64,000 nucleotides of DNA, taken from Furcasterigmium furcatum (lineage: Eukaryota; Ascomycota; Sordariomycetes; Glomerellales; Plectosphaerellaceae). The stretch covers positions 4,720,472-4,784,471 of the forward strand of contig BCIA01000005.1 in NCBI GenBank assembly GCA_001599815.1, in the 5' to 3' direction. The translations under genes were made by a program, and so were the position numbers. Under the pieces are notes generated by a model that saw only the letters and a program-made list of their open reading frames with translations, ran no database searches and was not told the origin of the DNA. Positions 46,363-58,072 of this stretch are shown here, piece by piece. The first letter of the stretch is position 1; the number at the start of each line of letters is the position of its first letter.

Positions 46363-49300
46363 ATGGCGACGCTCACAAGAGACGAGTACCGCATTGGCTG
46401 GATCTGTGCTCTTCATACCGAGTACACGGCGGCGAGAGCGATGCTAGACGAGAAGCACACCGAACCCGAGGATCCATCACCCAATACGCGAGACGAGAAT
46501 GAGTACACACTGGGACGAATTGGCAAACACAATATCGTCATCGGTGTCCTTCCGAGCGGCGAATATGGCACGGCTGTTGCGTCCTCCGTTGCCACCAACC
46601 TGGTCAGTAGCTTTCCAAGTGTGAGAATCGGCCTCATGGTCGGTATCGGCGGCGGCGCCCCCATCCCCAACGAGAACGATATCCGCCTCGGCGACATTGT
46701 CGTCAGCAATCCCTCCAATGGCCACAGTGGCGTGATGCAGTACGATTATGGCAAGGCTATCCAGGACCAGGGCTACCAACTAACCCGGGTCCTCAACCAA
46801 CCGCCCCAGATTCTCCGTGCAGCGCTTGTAAGGCTTCGCACGCTATTCGAAGAGGAACCCAATGGCTTGGAGGAGCTTGTCACGGAAACTCTCAAGCGAA
46901 ACCCGCGGCTCAAGAAGAAATACCAACGACCCGACCCTTCTTCTGATCGACTCTTTCGAGCAGATGTGGTGCATTCGACTGGCACTTGTGTTGACGTCTG
47001 CGCTCAGAATCCAGACAACGTGATCTCGCGACCCAACCGAGACGAAGAGGAATACGAAGATGTCGTCCGAGTACACTACGGTCTGATTGCCACCGCAAAC
47101 ACTCTTTTGAAGGATGCGAGGGACAGAGATCGGCTTGCCCATGAACATGGTGTCATGTGCTTCGAGATGGAGGCTGGGGGTCTCATGAATTCCTTTCCTT
47201 GCCTGGTGGTCCGCGGCATCTGCGACTACTCGGACAGCCACAAGAACAAAGAGTGGCAAGGGTATGCTGCTATGACGGCGGCCGGGTTCGCCAGAGCCCT
47301 AATTCTCAGGCTAGGGGCGCCGGCACAAGTGGAGAGGGAAAGAAAGATACTAGAAGTTGTTTCTCATCAACGTAGGTTGAATCCCGGAACATCGAGCTCG
47401 TCATCTGACCCCCATGTAGTCGAAAACTTGCAAACGCAGACGAGTCATATCATATCAGATAAACATTCTGATGACATGCGCAACTGGTTGAATCCACCCG
47501 ACCCTTCTACCAACTATACTCGCGCTCAGGACACACGGCACAAGGGGTCAGGCCAATGGCTCCTCGACAACGAAGACTACAAGACGTGGAAGAATAATCC
47601 GGCCAAGATCCTATGGCTGAAGGGCAAGGCCGGCTGTGGCAAGACCATCCTCAGTTCCACGGTGATTCAGGACCTCCAGTGTCATACAACCAGCACAGAA
47701 ACTCCCACGCTGATATACTTCTACTTTGCTTTCAGCGACTCTCGAAAACAATCCCTAGAGAGTTTAGTCCGTTCGCTGCTACACCAATTGTACCATCAGT
47801 GTTCAGAGGCCCGGGGTCCTTTGGACAATCTGTACGAATCTTGCAGAAAAATGTCGCAGCCCAGTCAGGATGAACTGGTGTCGACTCTTCAAAGTACATT
47901 GCTTCTATCTGGCTGCGTATGGGTTGTTCTTGATGCTCTCGACGAATCCTCGACATGCCAGCGGCTTCTAGCTTGGATTGCACGGGCTCGGGAGGAAAAC
48001 CCACAAGTACGCCTTTTGATAACCAGCCGCCCGGAGCAAGAAATCGAAGCCAAGATGTCTCCGTTGGCAGATATCATATCTCTACAGAGCGGGCTTGTCG
48101 ATGAAGACATTGCCCAATTTGTCCATGACATGGTGCATTCTGATGATTCCCTCAGTCGTTGGAAGGGCATGCCAGACATGCAAGAGAGAATATCGTCAGC
48201 ACTCGTGGACAAGGCGGATGGGATGTGAGTCGCAATGTAATACAGTAATCCTCATGTGTCTATTGCTAATATCTCTAGGTTCCGATGGGTGTCCTGTCAG
48301 CTTGACTCTCTCAAGGACTGTCTCAGGAAACCAGAGCTGGAGAAGGCCCTCAACGAACTACCCAAGACGCTGGATGAGACATACGACCGGATCCTGAAGA
48401 AGATCATGGCAAGCCATCGGCCTCAGGCTATCACGATCTTGCAACTCCTCTGCTACTCCGACCGCCCGATTCGCGTAGACGAAGCCGTTGATGCAATTAC
48501 GGTATCGATCACGGACAAGCCTCGATTTGACAAGAGAAATCGATTGCCCGTACCAGACGAGATCTCTCGATATTGCGAGGGTCTCATGACAATCACTGGG
48601 CCAGAGGAGAACAAAACGATGCAGTTATCGCATTTCTCAGTCAAACAGTGGCTGAGTTCGGATCATATGGAGCCGAGCTTCTCCCGATTCTTCAAAGACG
48701 ACAATGCTCACGCTAGCATCTCTCAGATTTGCCTGGCATACACACTGGAACTTCCTGTCGATCTTTCAAGCGAGGTAACACACAGCCTGTATCCCTTTGC
48801 ATCTTACGCTGTGGATAATTGGGCTCGACATGCCGCGACAGGCGAAAGAGCTTCCGAGTCTGTCACAAATATGGCCCTGGAGCTCTTGGGCCGCACAGAC
48901 TTATACCAAAACAGCCTGATGGTGAGCCCTTCGTTCTACCATAACTCGTGCGAGAGGCTGGAAGAGGTTTTGATTCCTCCCCTGGTTCTTGCGGCTTTTG
49001 AAGGACTCCACGGGGTCACGGAACGATTGCTCGAATCTGGCGTGAACGTCAACCAAAGTCACTATCGTGACGGCACTGCGCTGGTAGCTGCTTCGCGGAG
49101 AGGACACGAGTCTATAGTGAGACTCCTTCTGAAAAGAAATGCAGACATCAACGCAAGCGGCGGCGGATACGGATCTGCGCTCTTAGCAGCTTTGGACAAC
49201 GAGCACGACGACATCACCAAGCTCCTACTGACAATGGGTGCCAATCCGAATGCGCAGCGCGGATGGTATGCTACCCCTCTTTCAATCGCCTGTCGAAAAG

Positions 49301-50601
49301 GCGACGAAAGCACAATTAGGCTGTTACTCGAAAAGGGAGCGAGTATCAATGCGCCATGCCGTCAATGGGGTGACGCTGTGCAAGCTGCGTCAAGCAAGGG
49401 CCGCGATGATATTGTCCAGCTTCTCCTCGACAAGGGGGCGCATGCGGACACCCAGGGCGGACTAGACGGCAGCGCACTTCGATCTGCTTCGATGCGAGGA
49501 CTCACAACTACTGTGAAGCTATTACTCCATCATGGCGCCGACATAAACGCGGTTCCAGACTCTCACAACGAAGCTCTAGTGATGGCAGCTGCCAGGAATC
49601 ACGAGGCTGTCGTCAGACTGTTGCTCGATCATGGCGCAGATGTCAACGCTTGTGGCGCGGGACGAAGTGCCCTATCCGTCGCGTTGGATGAGGGACATTT
49701 CAACATCGTCAAGCTACTTCTCGACAATGGCGCGAATGTTAACCTTCGAGGGCAAAAGGAGGGCACTCTCCTGGAAGCGGCTACCCAAACGGGCCATCGG
49801 ACCATTTTCCAGTTCCTTCTCAGCGATGGCGTGGACTGCGATGCCTTCAGTTCACGTCCCGGTAACCCACTAGAAACCGCTGCTATGGTGGGGAATGAGA
49901 GGTTCTTTAGGAGTTTGATCGAACACGGCGCCAACGTTGCTGCCGAGGGTGCAAACGCCTTGTATGCTGCTTCATGGTCTGGCAACGAGGCCATCGTCCA
50001 ACTACTACTTGGTCTAGGTCTCGATGTCAATGCTCGGGGCGGAGTCCTCGGCAGCGCGATACAGGTTGCCGTGTGGCGAGACCACGAATCTATCACACGG
50101 TTACTTCTTCAGAATGGCGCGGATCCGAACGTCACTGTTGCTGGGTCACCTGCCCTTGAGTGGGCTTCGAAACTAGGAAAATGGAAGCAAGTGGCGCTGT
50201 TGATCGAGCATGGCGCCATCATGGATACAGCCCTCCACGTTGCTGCAGCTTCTGGAAATGAGGATATGGTACTCTATTTGATAGAGAAGGGCGCAGAGAT
50301 AGACGCCCTACATGGTGAGTACGGTACCGCCCTACAAGCCGCTGCACTCGGACAAAAGCTAGGTGTGGTTAGTCTACTGCTCAAGAAAGGGGCGGATATT
50401 ACTCTGCGAGGTGGGCGATATGGCAATGCCTTGATCGCAGCCGTTTCAAATGGAAACCAGGAGATCACAGAGCTGTTGTTGGACCACGGGGCGGACGTGA
50501 ACGCCCAGGGTGGAAACTTTGGAAGTGCCTTGCAAGTCGCTGTGACGGAGCGCTTTGAGGCATTGGAGAGGCTTCTTCTGGATAGAGGTGCGACAATCTG
50601 A
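46363..50601 (+). CDS. NLR-type STAND protein: PNP/UDP phosphorylase - NACHT - ankyrin repeats
   Basis: Predicted 1,394-residue fungal NOD-like receptor. Exons 46363-48224 and 48279-50601 (intron 54 nt). The start chosen is the ATG at 46363 (TCATGGCG); an ATG 18 codons upstream is possible. The N-terminal nucleoside-phosphorylase-like domain (about 8-335) has GLMVGIGGGAP, DIRLGDIVVSNP, MCFEMEAGGLMNSFP and VVRGICDYSDSH, so its active-site segments look intact. The NACHT NTPase has a P-loop GKAGCGKT at residues 421-428 and Walker B WVVLDALDES near 520-528, followed by LLITSRPEQE and a helical region with SRYCEGLMTI and LSHFSVKQWL. From about residue 856 I count 17 ankyrin repeats (typical VRLLLDHGADVNA), and the protein ends within the last. 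In fungi this architecture is linked to non-self recognition and programmed cell death; whether this copy acts so is inference. Confidence 0.93.
48985..50598 (+). repeat. Ankyrin-repeat coding array (about 17 units of ~33 codons)
   Basis: Successive ~99-nt units encode G-S-A-L-x-x-A ... LLLxxGAxxN. The units are diverged at nucleotide level, so they are not a recent expansion. Units 10 and 13 are shorter than the others. Confidence 0.85.
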
Positions 50602-50972
50602 ATAGGGGCAAACACGGTCTTGGGGTTCCAACCTGTCGTTCATGTAGAGGGCGCTTGCGTGATTGACTACCCGAGAGAGCCTTTCCAATATTACGTCACC
50701 CACCACAGATATGTGTCTTCTTTTGGTTCAATAGTACCACTCACATGAATTGGGCAACAATATAAGGCAACCGCGTTTTGCATGAGGAAAGCAAAATATG
50801 AGCAGCCGTTGCTTTCGAATGTAGGTTGCATCCCATGCAGATTGGATCCCGATGGCCACCTGCTTCATGACAGACGGCCAATCTAGGGCATTAAGCCCGT
50901 TTTAGGGGCTATAGCCCCTTCCGGTGGCAGCTTAGTGCCTCCATGTCAAGTGCTCCTGAATCTCTGGTCTGC
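50602..50972. other. Spacer between converging NLR and amidohydrolase genes
   Basis: 371 nt with no gene. It contains two adjacent palindromic elements at 50886-50919. Confidence 0.5.
50886..50919. repeat. Two adjacent palindromes between convergent genes
   Basis: GGGC-ATTAA-GCCC (50886-50898) is followed by the perfect 16-nt palindrome AGGGGCTATAGCCCCT (50904-50919). Both could form hairpins in transcripts from either strand, which suits a bidirectional 3'-end region. Confidence 0.6.
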
Positions 50973-52547
50973 CTAGTTGAAATCTCCCCGACTAGCACGC
51001 AGCCTGTCGTACCTCAGCACAGCCCCAAGCAAGACATTGGCACCGAGAGCACTGGGAAAATATGGGTTAGCGGTGGCCCGTAAGAGAGATGTACAGAACC
51101 CAAAGACTCACCAGTCTTCCGCCGAGCAGAACTCCGTGGGGTTGTGGCTGATGCCCTGCCGGGTGGGCGTGAAGATCATGCTCGTGGGCACCCGGAGGTT
51201 CGTGTAGCAGCTGTCGTGGCCGGCGCCGCTGATCATCGGCCTCCACAGCTTGCCCTTCTCGGCGCCGGGCAGCCCCGAGCAGGCCTCGGCGGCGCTCTCC
51301 TCCACTGCAGCAATGCAGTCCGCGTGGAACCGCACGGCAGGGCTGTCCACGAGGAGCTCCCACTCGACCTCGCAGCCCTTCTCGCTGTCCTCGTGGCAGA
51401 TGCGGTCAAACTCCACCTCGCACTCCCGGATCATCTGGGCGAGGACCTTGTCCTCGGTGTGCCGCACGTCGAAGGTGAACTTGACCGTGTGCGCCATCGT
51501 GTTGACGGTGCCAGGGTCTGTTGTGAACACGCCCGTCGTCGCCAGGCCCTTGTACTTGTGCGCGACGGTGTTGGCGGCGACGATGAGTTTGCTGGCGCAA
51601 AGCACGGGGTCCTTGCGGGCATAGAGAGGCGTTGTGCCGGCGTGGCTGTCACGGCCCTTCACCGTCATGTTGAACCACTTGAATGCTTGCACGCCTGTCG
51701 TCTCACATTAGCACGATGCTAGGGGCAAGCGAGGCGGAGGTCTTACCTTGAACGACGCCGATCTTCCGCTCCTCGTCCTCCAGAATGGGGCCCTGCTCGA
51801 TGTGCAGCTCGAAATGCGCCGCGAAGGGGTTGGTCTGGTACGAAGCAGCGCGCTCGCCGCAGTAGCCGATCCGGTCGAGCTCCTCCTTCATCGACCTCGG
51901 GGAGCCGTCACGGGCGAAGACTGGAAGTTCCCTCAGATCCCATGCGGTCTGTAGCGGGATCGCGTCGGCCCAGACGCCTGAAGAGACGGCCATCTTGGGG
52001 AATCGAGCACCCTCCTCGCTGTCGATGTTGTTAGCAAACTGCTGAGATGTAATTTCCGCGAAAATGAAAACTCACTTGGTCCAGTTCACAACGCCGATCG
52101 GCCCCTCAGTCTCATAGTTGTTCTGGGCCAGGACGCGGAGAACCTCGAGTCCTGAGATGACGCCCAGAATGCCGTCGTAGCGGCCGCCGGTGGGCTGTGT
52201 GTCGAGATGAGAGCCCATCATGATGGGCGCGGCGTTCTTGTTCCTGCCGGCGCGAATCGCGAACAGGTTTCCCATCTTGTCGTAGAATGTCTCGCAGCCA
52301 AGGGACTTGGCCTGGCTCATAAACCAGTCCCTGACCTGCTTGTCTGTGTCGTCAAGCGCCAGCCGGGCCATGCCGGTGTCGATGGAAGCCCTGCGCACGG
52401 TCAGGGTACTGACGAGGTTATGGGATGAGAAGGGATCACTCACTTTCCATATCTGTGAGCGGCGCCAAACTGGCAGCTCTCGTGAAGCGAGCCAGCGAGG
52501 CTCTCTGATGTGATCTTGAGATCGGTGATCCTGCCTGCTGAACCCAT
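50973..52547 (-). CDS. M20-family amidohydrolase (N-carbamoyl-L-amino-acid hydrolase / allantoate amidohydrolase type)
   Basis: Predicted 450-residue metal-dependent amidase that hydrolyses ureido (carbamoyl) groups, releasing ammonia and CO2. Exons: 52547-52444, 52390-52076, 52018-51747, 51694-51112 and 51051-50973; introns 52-60 nt, frame kept. Metal ligands of the family are visible: His and bridging Asp in GSHLDTQPTGGRYDGILGV, the Glu pair in NEEGARFP, His in HFELHIEQGPILE, and the late His in GAGHDS. The dimerisation/lid domain carries GRDSHAGTTPLYARKD. There is no signal peptide, so it is probably cytosolic. The gene is head-to-head with an allantoate-permease-type transporter, so import and hydrolysis of the same ureide is likely. 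The precise substrate (N-carbamoyl amino acid, ureidopropionate or allantoate) is undecided. Confidence 0.9.
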
Positions 52548-53211
52548 CCTGACGAATTGGGGAATCTGGTGAAAGAGAAGTGAGCTGTAATGAGATGGTG
52601 AATTGCAGGCACGCTTGATGAATGAGTAGCAAGCCTTGTCCAATTTCGTTTCTCCGAGACTCTTATTATTTGAGGACAACTCGGTAGCAGCTGTAGCTTG
52701 TTTCCTGGTATATCCGACGCCGTCTCCCATGTGATTAAGGGTGTCTCCCGGCCATCGTGGAATGCCGACGCCGGACATGACTCGTTCTGGGACCTTTGGT
52801 GAGCCTGATTATCCACCGACGGCCGACAAAACCGCCGACGGCGGACGACTGCCGACGGCGTTCGTGGGCCCATTTCTCTGAGATCGGCAGATTGAAACGT
52901 GGAGAAACCGCCATATCTGCGGGGCAAGCTCAAGATATTGGGAAGCTCCATCAAGACTGATCAATGCGGACAACCAATTGCAGCTTGGCGGTCTATCTGC
53001 GGTCATCCCCTCTATCTCGAACCTTGTCCTCGGTCCAACTGTCACCCTGCCCGCTCACACGACGCAGGCGGCGGATATAATACATACGGACCGGGACTCA
53101 GAGAGGTCGAAGAATTTTCACTCTACACTCAGGGCTTTCACCAAGATCGGCGCCCAGAATCCCGCGAGACACATCCATTTGAGGCCACAGTACTCCGCCA
53201 ACCACCACAAC
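52548..53211. promoter_or_regulatory. Bidirectional promoter: amidohydrolase / MFS transporter
   Basis: 664 nt between head-to-head start codons. It holds a dense CGG/CCG array (52815-52861), two HGATAR-type GATA sites on the minus strand (52993-52998 and 53012-53017) plus other GATA cores, and a TATAATAC element at 53076-53083 placed about 130 nt before the transporter ATG. The GATA sites suggest nitrogen control by an AreA/NIT2-type factor; this is inference. Confidence 0.6.
52815..52861. promoter_or_regulatory. CGG/CCG triplet array, candidate Zn2Cys6 binding site
   Basis: Within 47 nt the unit CCGACGGC or close variants recurs at least three times, giving several CGG/CCG triplets in direct and inverted orientation with short spacers. 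Zn2Cys6 dimers typically bind such paired triplets. A Zn2Cys6 gene lies just beyond the transporter gene. Confidence 0.5.
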
Positions 53212-54735
53212 ATGTCAGACTCGGACAAGGAGAAGCACGAGCTGGCCCAGCCTCATGATGGCAGCAGCGTCGAGGTCGGCGAGGTCTCGCCGGAGGAGCA
53301 GAAGCGCGAGAAGAGCGTCCTCCACAAGTTCGACAAATGGGTGATGCCGCAGATGGCCATCCTCGTCCTCTTCGCCTACCTTGACCGCACCAATATCGGT
53401 AAGTCTGCACCGCTCCCCAGGGCCACGTCGTCCCACGCCATGAGCACTGGCAACTAACGCACCCGCGCCACAGGAAATGCCCGCGTCTTCGGCTTTGAGG
53501 AAGACACCGGCATGTCGGGGACCGACTTCAACGATGTTTCCATGTTCTTCTTCATCTCATACGTCATCTTCGAGACTCCCTGGGTCATCGCCGTCAAGAG
53601 ATGGGGCCCCGGAAGGGTCCTCGCCATCGCCGTCGTCAGCTGGAGCGCCATCACCATCGGAACCGGGTTCGCCAACAGCTACGGCCAGGTCATCGCCTGT
53701 CGCGTCCTCCTCGGCTTCTTCGAGGCCGGTCTCTTCCCTGCCCTGACCGTCGTCATCTCCCAGATCTACCCCGCCCGCTCCCAGGCAAAGCGCGTCGCCG
53801 TCCTGTACATCACCATCGCCCTCTCCGGCGCGTTCGGCGGCCTGTTCGCCTATGCCATCCAGTCCATGGGTGATCGCCACGGCCTGTCGGCATGGAGGTG
53901 GCTCTTCATCGTCGAGGGCGTCATCTCCCTTGCCGTCGGAATCGTCTGCTGGGTCAGCCTCCCCACGTCTCCGAAGACCGCCTGGTTCCTCAACGAGGAG
54001 GAGAGGGCCATCATCACCCGCATCCAGGAGAAGGCGAACCCCTTCAAGGAGACCAAGTCCTTCTCCTGGCCGCAGTTCAAGATGGCCCTGACCGACCCCT
54101 TCGTCTACCTCGCCTCGACGGCCCTGTTCTTCTCCTCCATCGCCCTGTTCGGCTTCGGCATCTTCCTGCCGACAATCTTGCGCGCCATGGGCTTCACGGC
54201 GCTCGAGGCGAACTATCTCAGCATCCCCGTGTACATACTGGCCTCTATCTCCACGGCCATCACCACTTTCGTGTCGGACCGCTACCAGCGCCGCGCCGCC
54301 TGCCTCGTCCACTCCCCCCTGCTGGGCATGGCCGGGTACGCCATCGTCCTGGGCACTCCGCACAGGGCAGCGGGCTACTTCGCCATGTTCCTCGTCGGCG
54401 CGGGCATCTACCCCTTCAACACGGTCCTGCTGACCTGGGTGGCCAACAACGTCCAGCCGGACTACAAGCGCTCCGTCGCCATCGCCATGGTCATCTCCAT
54501 TGCGAACGCTTCGGGAATGGCCGCTTCTCAGATCTACCCCATCTACGATGGGCCTCGCTATATCAGGGGCAACGCTGTGTCTCTCGGCGGCGAGTGCATC
54601 GCCCTCGTTAGCATCGGGCTCATCTACCTTCTGCTTCGCATGCGCATGCGGCAGAAGCAGCGCCTGTTGGCCGAGGGGAAGGAGACCAACGGCAAGGAGG
54701 GAGATCTTGCGCTGCATTTCAAGTACGTGTTCTAA
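53212..54735 (+). CDS. MFS transporter, anion:cation symporter (allantoate permease, Dal5-like) family
   Basis: Predicted 482-residue plasma-membrane proton symporter for organic anions such as allantoate, ureidosuccinate, nicotinate or pantothenate. Exons 53212-53398 and 53474-54735 (intron 75 nt). A hydrophilic N-terminus of about 45 residues precedes TM1 (MPQMAILVLFAYLDRTNIGN); the D-R-T-N-I-G-N segment is typical of this MFS subfamily. Further markers are FFISYVIFETPWVIAVKRWG, GRVLAIAVVSW, RVLLGFFEAGLFPALTVVIS and WRWLFIVEGVISL. About 12 membrane segments can be drawn, with a central loop (NEEERAIITRIQEKANPF). No truncation. Divergent from the M20 amidohydrolase gene, which supports a role in ureide uptake. 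Confidence 0.92.
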
Positions 54736-55029
54736 GTGGACAGTGTTGCGCGGCGGTGAGGCAGAGTTCCGTGTTCGTTCGTAGCGTTCTAGAATAGCTT
54801 GGCTCTTGAGGTGTCTACTGCTCCTCTGGAACAGAATCAATCCGTCCTCGACTGTCGAGGCTAGTTTCCAAAGATACTGCACTTCGTTCCCGTTTGATGT
54901 CATTATGAGATTACTGGTGACAAAGGGCCTTCGCCATTGTATACAGAAGCGATGCAGCAGTATACTCTCTCATATCGTAGCTGAATTCCTCCCATGTGAA
55001 CTGCCCCTCCACACCCCCCCAAGGATCTT
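54736..55029. other. Spacer between converging genes
   Basis: 294 nt of probable 3' UTRs; nothing recognised. Confidence 0.4.
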
Positions 55030-57408
55030 CTAGCTGCTCTCTCGCCCCGGAAGACCCTTCCAGTACACTGCGTCAATCTTTACAATGGCAAACCGCAGCA
55101 GTGGCCAGGACTGCACCCGTGTCCGCAGGGTTTTTCTCCACGTCCCGAGGAGGTTCTGGTCGAACGCCGCCATGTGCGGCTCGCTCTGCTGCAGGGAGAG
55201 CATGTAGCAGAAGAGGCCCGGAAAACAGAGGCAGTGTCTCGTGTAGGCGGGCCAGAAGGCCGACTGGTGCCTCGCGTCGAACCCGCAGATGAACCTCATC
55301 ACTGTCTGGATCAGGCTCCGGGACGCCTGCAGCACCGAGACGACCGTTGGTTGCAGATCGCCGGACTCGACCTCCTTGCCGATAATGGGCCGCAGGAGGG
55401 CCCGGAATATGAGGATGTGGGCTGTGTAGTAGGCCAAATAGAGCGGTGCGTGACTTTCGACCGAGTCTGCTTCGGAGATGTCCGTTTTCTCGAAGTTTAG
55501 TTGGAAAGACTCGGGCAGCTGCTCCAGCCAGTCAAGGAGGCGTTGTCGAAGCTCGCGCGCTTGGGGTATTAGCATCTCGAGTGACTGGCGTTTGGACACG
55601 GCTCGAAGGGTGCTATGGGGCGAACAATGTCAGTGTCTATAAGCACAAACAAAGGGATGTGACACTCACTAGAACTGGCGGCAGATCTGGTCCGCAACCA
55701 GCGTCAGGGAAGACAGTTGAATGAAGTATTCCGGGGACAGATCGTATCCCTGGTTTGGTAAGCTGGGATGAGGCTCGATAATAAAGTCATCCGTGGTGAG
55801 CGGCGAGACATCCCAGTCATCTTCTCGTATCATCGATGATCGGCCATGGGTGATGGAGCGCCAGGTGTGTTCGACGACAACAGCCCACCAGAGACGCCTC
55901 CGGAGGCGGATCTCTCCGGGAGGCAGGTTCCAGTCACTCGGATCCGAGGGGAGCCCCAAGGACTGCGCCATCGCCAGCATTGATGCTGCCATGGACCATG
56001 CGAACGGATTCTCTACCGAGACGGAGTCGAAGGGAACGTGGTTGAGGAGAAGGAGGAACGTCTGAATGGTCGAGAGCTGGGGGAATTGAAGTTCTCTTTG
56101 CAAGCAGGTGTAGCAGATCTGCCACAGCGCCTCAATGCTGGGTTCTGAATAGGCGTTGTGGAGACAGAGGGCATCGTCCCATGGTGCAAACTTGGAGGCG
56201 AGTGCGTAGATGCCGGCTAATAAGCCGGTCGGTGCTGATGCCACAAATGCTTCCGGGTCGCGGAGCACGAGGGAGCGTGACAGAATCGGCAACGAGGGGA
56301 AGACGAATCTGAAGAACCTATTGCAATGTGTTAGAGTTTCCTCTGGGCAGTTGGGTTGGAATATACAAGAAGAACCTACAGCTTAACCAGTGCAACGCCA
56401 TTGTTTCTGCCGACGAGGCTCTCCAGGTGCTCTCTGCTGTCGATGTTGGGCAGGCACCCGTCGACTACTCTTTGACTCTCAACAGCTGTGGCGCGCTGGC
56501 TCATTAGGAAATGGAGTGGATGGTCCGAAGAGACCTTCCGGTAGGCAACCCTGAAGAAATCGATCTCGTCATGTTCGTTGTGAGGGAAATGATTCAAGGC
56601 GAACGGGTCGGACTCGTTCGAGTATCCGATAAATGTCGTCGAAAATTCGTGCCTGTGTTCCAGGGAGAGAGGCTCCTGCGCCCTCCTGGAGGTAGGTGAC
56701 GCGGATGGTAAAGACTTGACGGTATAGCTAAAGCCCTGATCTTGCGCCTGCGCTTCCGGCTGAGCTCCGCCCCCTGCCGAGCCGAGGTTCGACAGAAAGT
56801 CGATGTGGAAGGAAGAGGGCGAGTCATCGTTGCACAGAGAACGGTGAGTGAAGCCGTCGTTGGACAAGTCCCACGTGGCAGCATCCTGGTTCGGCCACAT
56901 GAAGTCGTTCACATTCAGGCCGAGGTTTTGGTTAATCGGATCCTGAGCGTCATTGCGGTCTGGGCGTGGTCACAGTTGTCAGCACCACATGGACAAAATG
57001 CATAGTACTTGACATACCTATCATGTCCAGGACATGGTCACGTGTTCCATTCTGGTCCGGATGCTGCTGCTGCTGCATGGGAACATCTGGGGAGGACATG
57101 TCCATGGCAACGCTCATGAAAACGGACCGGCTCTCGACGCCCCGGTCTGGCGCGGCGGAGGGCGGGGACTCGACTCGCCCAGACCCAGAGGACGCTTTCG
57201 CCGACGGCCTCTTGCCAGGGTTGCCGATAAAGGTGCACTCTCGGCCGATCCGCCGGCACAGCTGACACGGCCGAGACGGGTCCGGGATGTTGCACAGCGC
57301 CTTGCGGCTGCGGCACAGATCGCACGGCCGCTGCGCTTTTGAGCGGTACTTTCTGGTCCCTGCCACGGCCTGGTGGTCCGGTAGCACCGGAGGCGTGGCG
57401 GCGTCCAT
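55030..57408 (-). CDS. Zn2Cys6 transcription factor (candidate regulator of the adjacent amidohydrolase/transporter pair)
   Basis: Predicted 733-residue nuclear regulator. Exons: 57408-57018, 56959-56380, 56317-55670 and 55612-55030; introns 57-62 nt, all junctions in frame. The zinc cluster is near residues 29-60: RPCDLCRSRKALCNIP, then RPCQLCRRIGREC (C-x2-C-x6-C-x8-C-x2-C-x6-C). A disordered Ser/Pro/Gln-rich linker (MQQQQHPDQ) leads to the fungal_trans region, from about 320 to 560 (RFVFPSLPILS, TGLLAGIYALASKFAPW, EALWQICYTCLQRELQFPQ, RLRRRLWWAVVVEHTWRS), with the family's typical WWA/RLWW element. The C-terminal part is helical. Convergent with the MFS transporter gene. Regulation of the pair by this protein is inferred from proximity and from the CGG array in the shared promoter. 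Confidence 0.88.
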
Positions 57409-58072
57409 GACGACAGGTGGACGTCTGGCAGTGTGTTCGCCTGGAAGATGTCGTCGGTCGAAGAGATGGGGATTGGGAGACGATATCGGCTCCTAGAGAT
57501 AAGGGATGTTTTTAGGTAATCCGAACGAGCGGCAGGACCACTTTCCCCGCAAAAGCCGCTATTTGGCGGGGTACGTGAACCTAAAGTGTCCCGGCCTGAG
57601 GGCCCGCACTTTTGCTGTGGAGGACTCCGTGAGTTCCCGGGCCGACACTCGGGATGCCCCAGCCTGTAGCGTCCTGAGTGCGTTTGAATGTGGTCAACTT
57701 GCCGGGTGATCTGCTGCATGGTGGTAGCGGGCAGCGTAGGATTCCGAGTGGATGGAGATATGAAGTTCGGCGTCAAGTAAAGAGCGGGCATGTCTGTGGC
57801 GTGGCCGGACGTGTTGTGCTTGACGACCCGTCACATGAAGGGCGCGGGAAAATCTCCTAATATGAGTCGCTCCGGAGAACGAGTTATGTGACCACAAGAA
57901 AGATGGCCTCGGTTCCCATGATGAAACGTTGTTAAATGGACGCTGCACATCCAGGGTTGAACCTAAGGGATTGCGCCGATTGGGCCTATTGAACCGTTGA
58001 AGCAGGTTGAAGATGCTTGCAACCAACTTCCTGACCAGACCATCCACAAGAGGGCACAGCTTACGCCGCCCT
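57409..58072. promoter_or_regulatory. Upstream region of the second Zn2Cys6 gene
   Basis: 664 nt with the regulator's promoter and the 3' UTR of the Hce2-like gene. No other feature is supported. Confidence 0.4.

Noticed and set aside
53557..54903. 448-codon minus-strand frame
   Set aside because: Antisense shadow of the MFS transporter, highly charged Gly/Asp/Glu composition.
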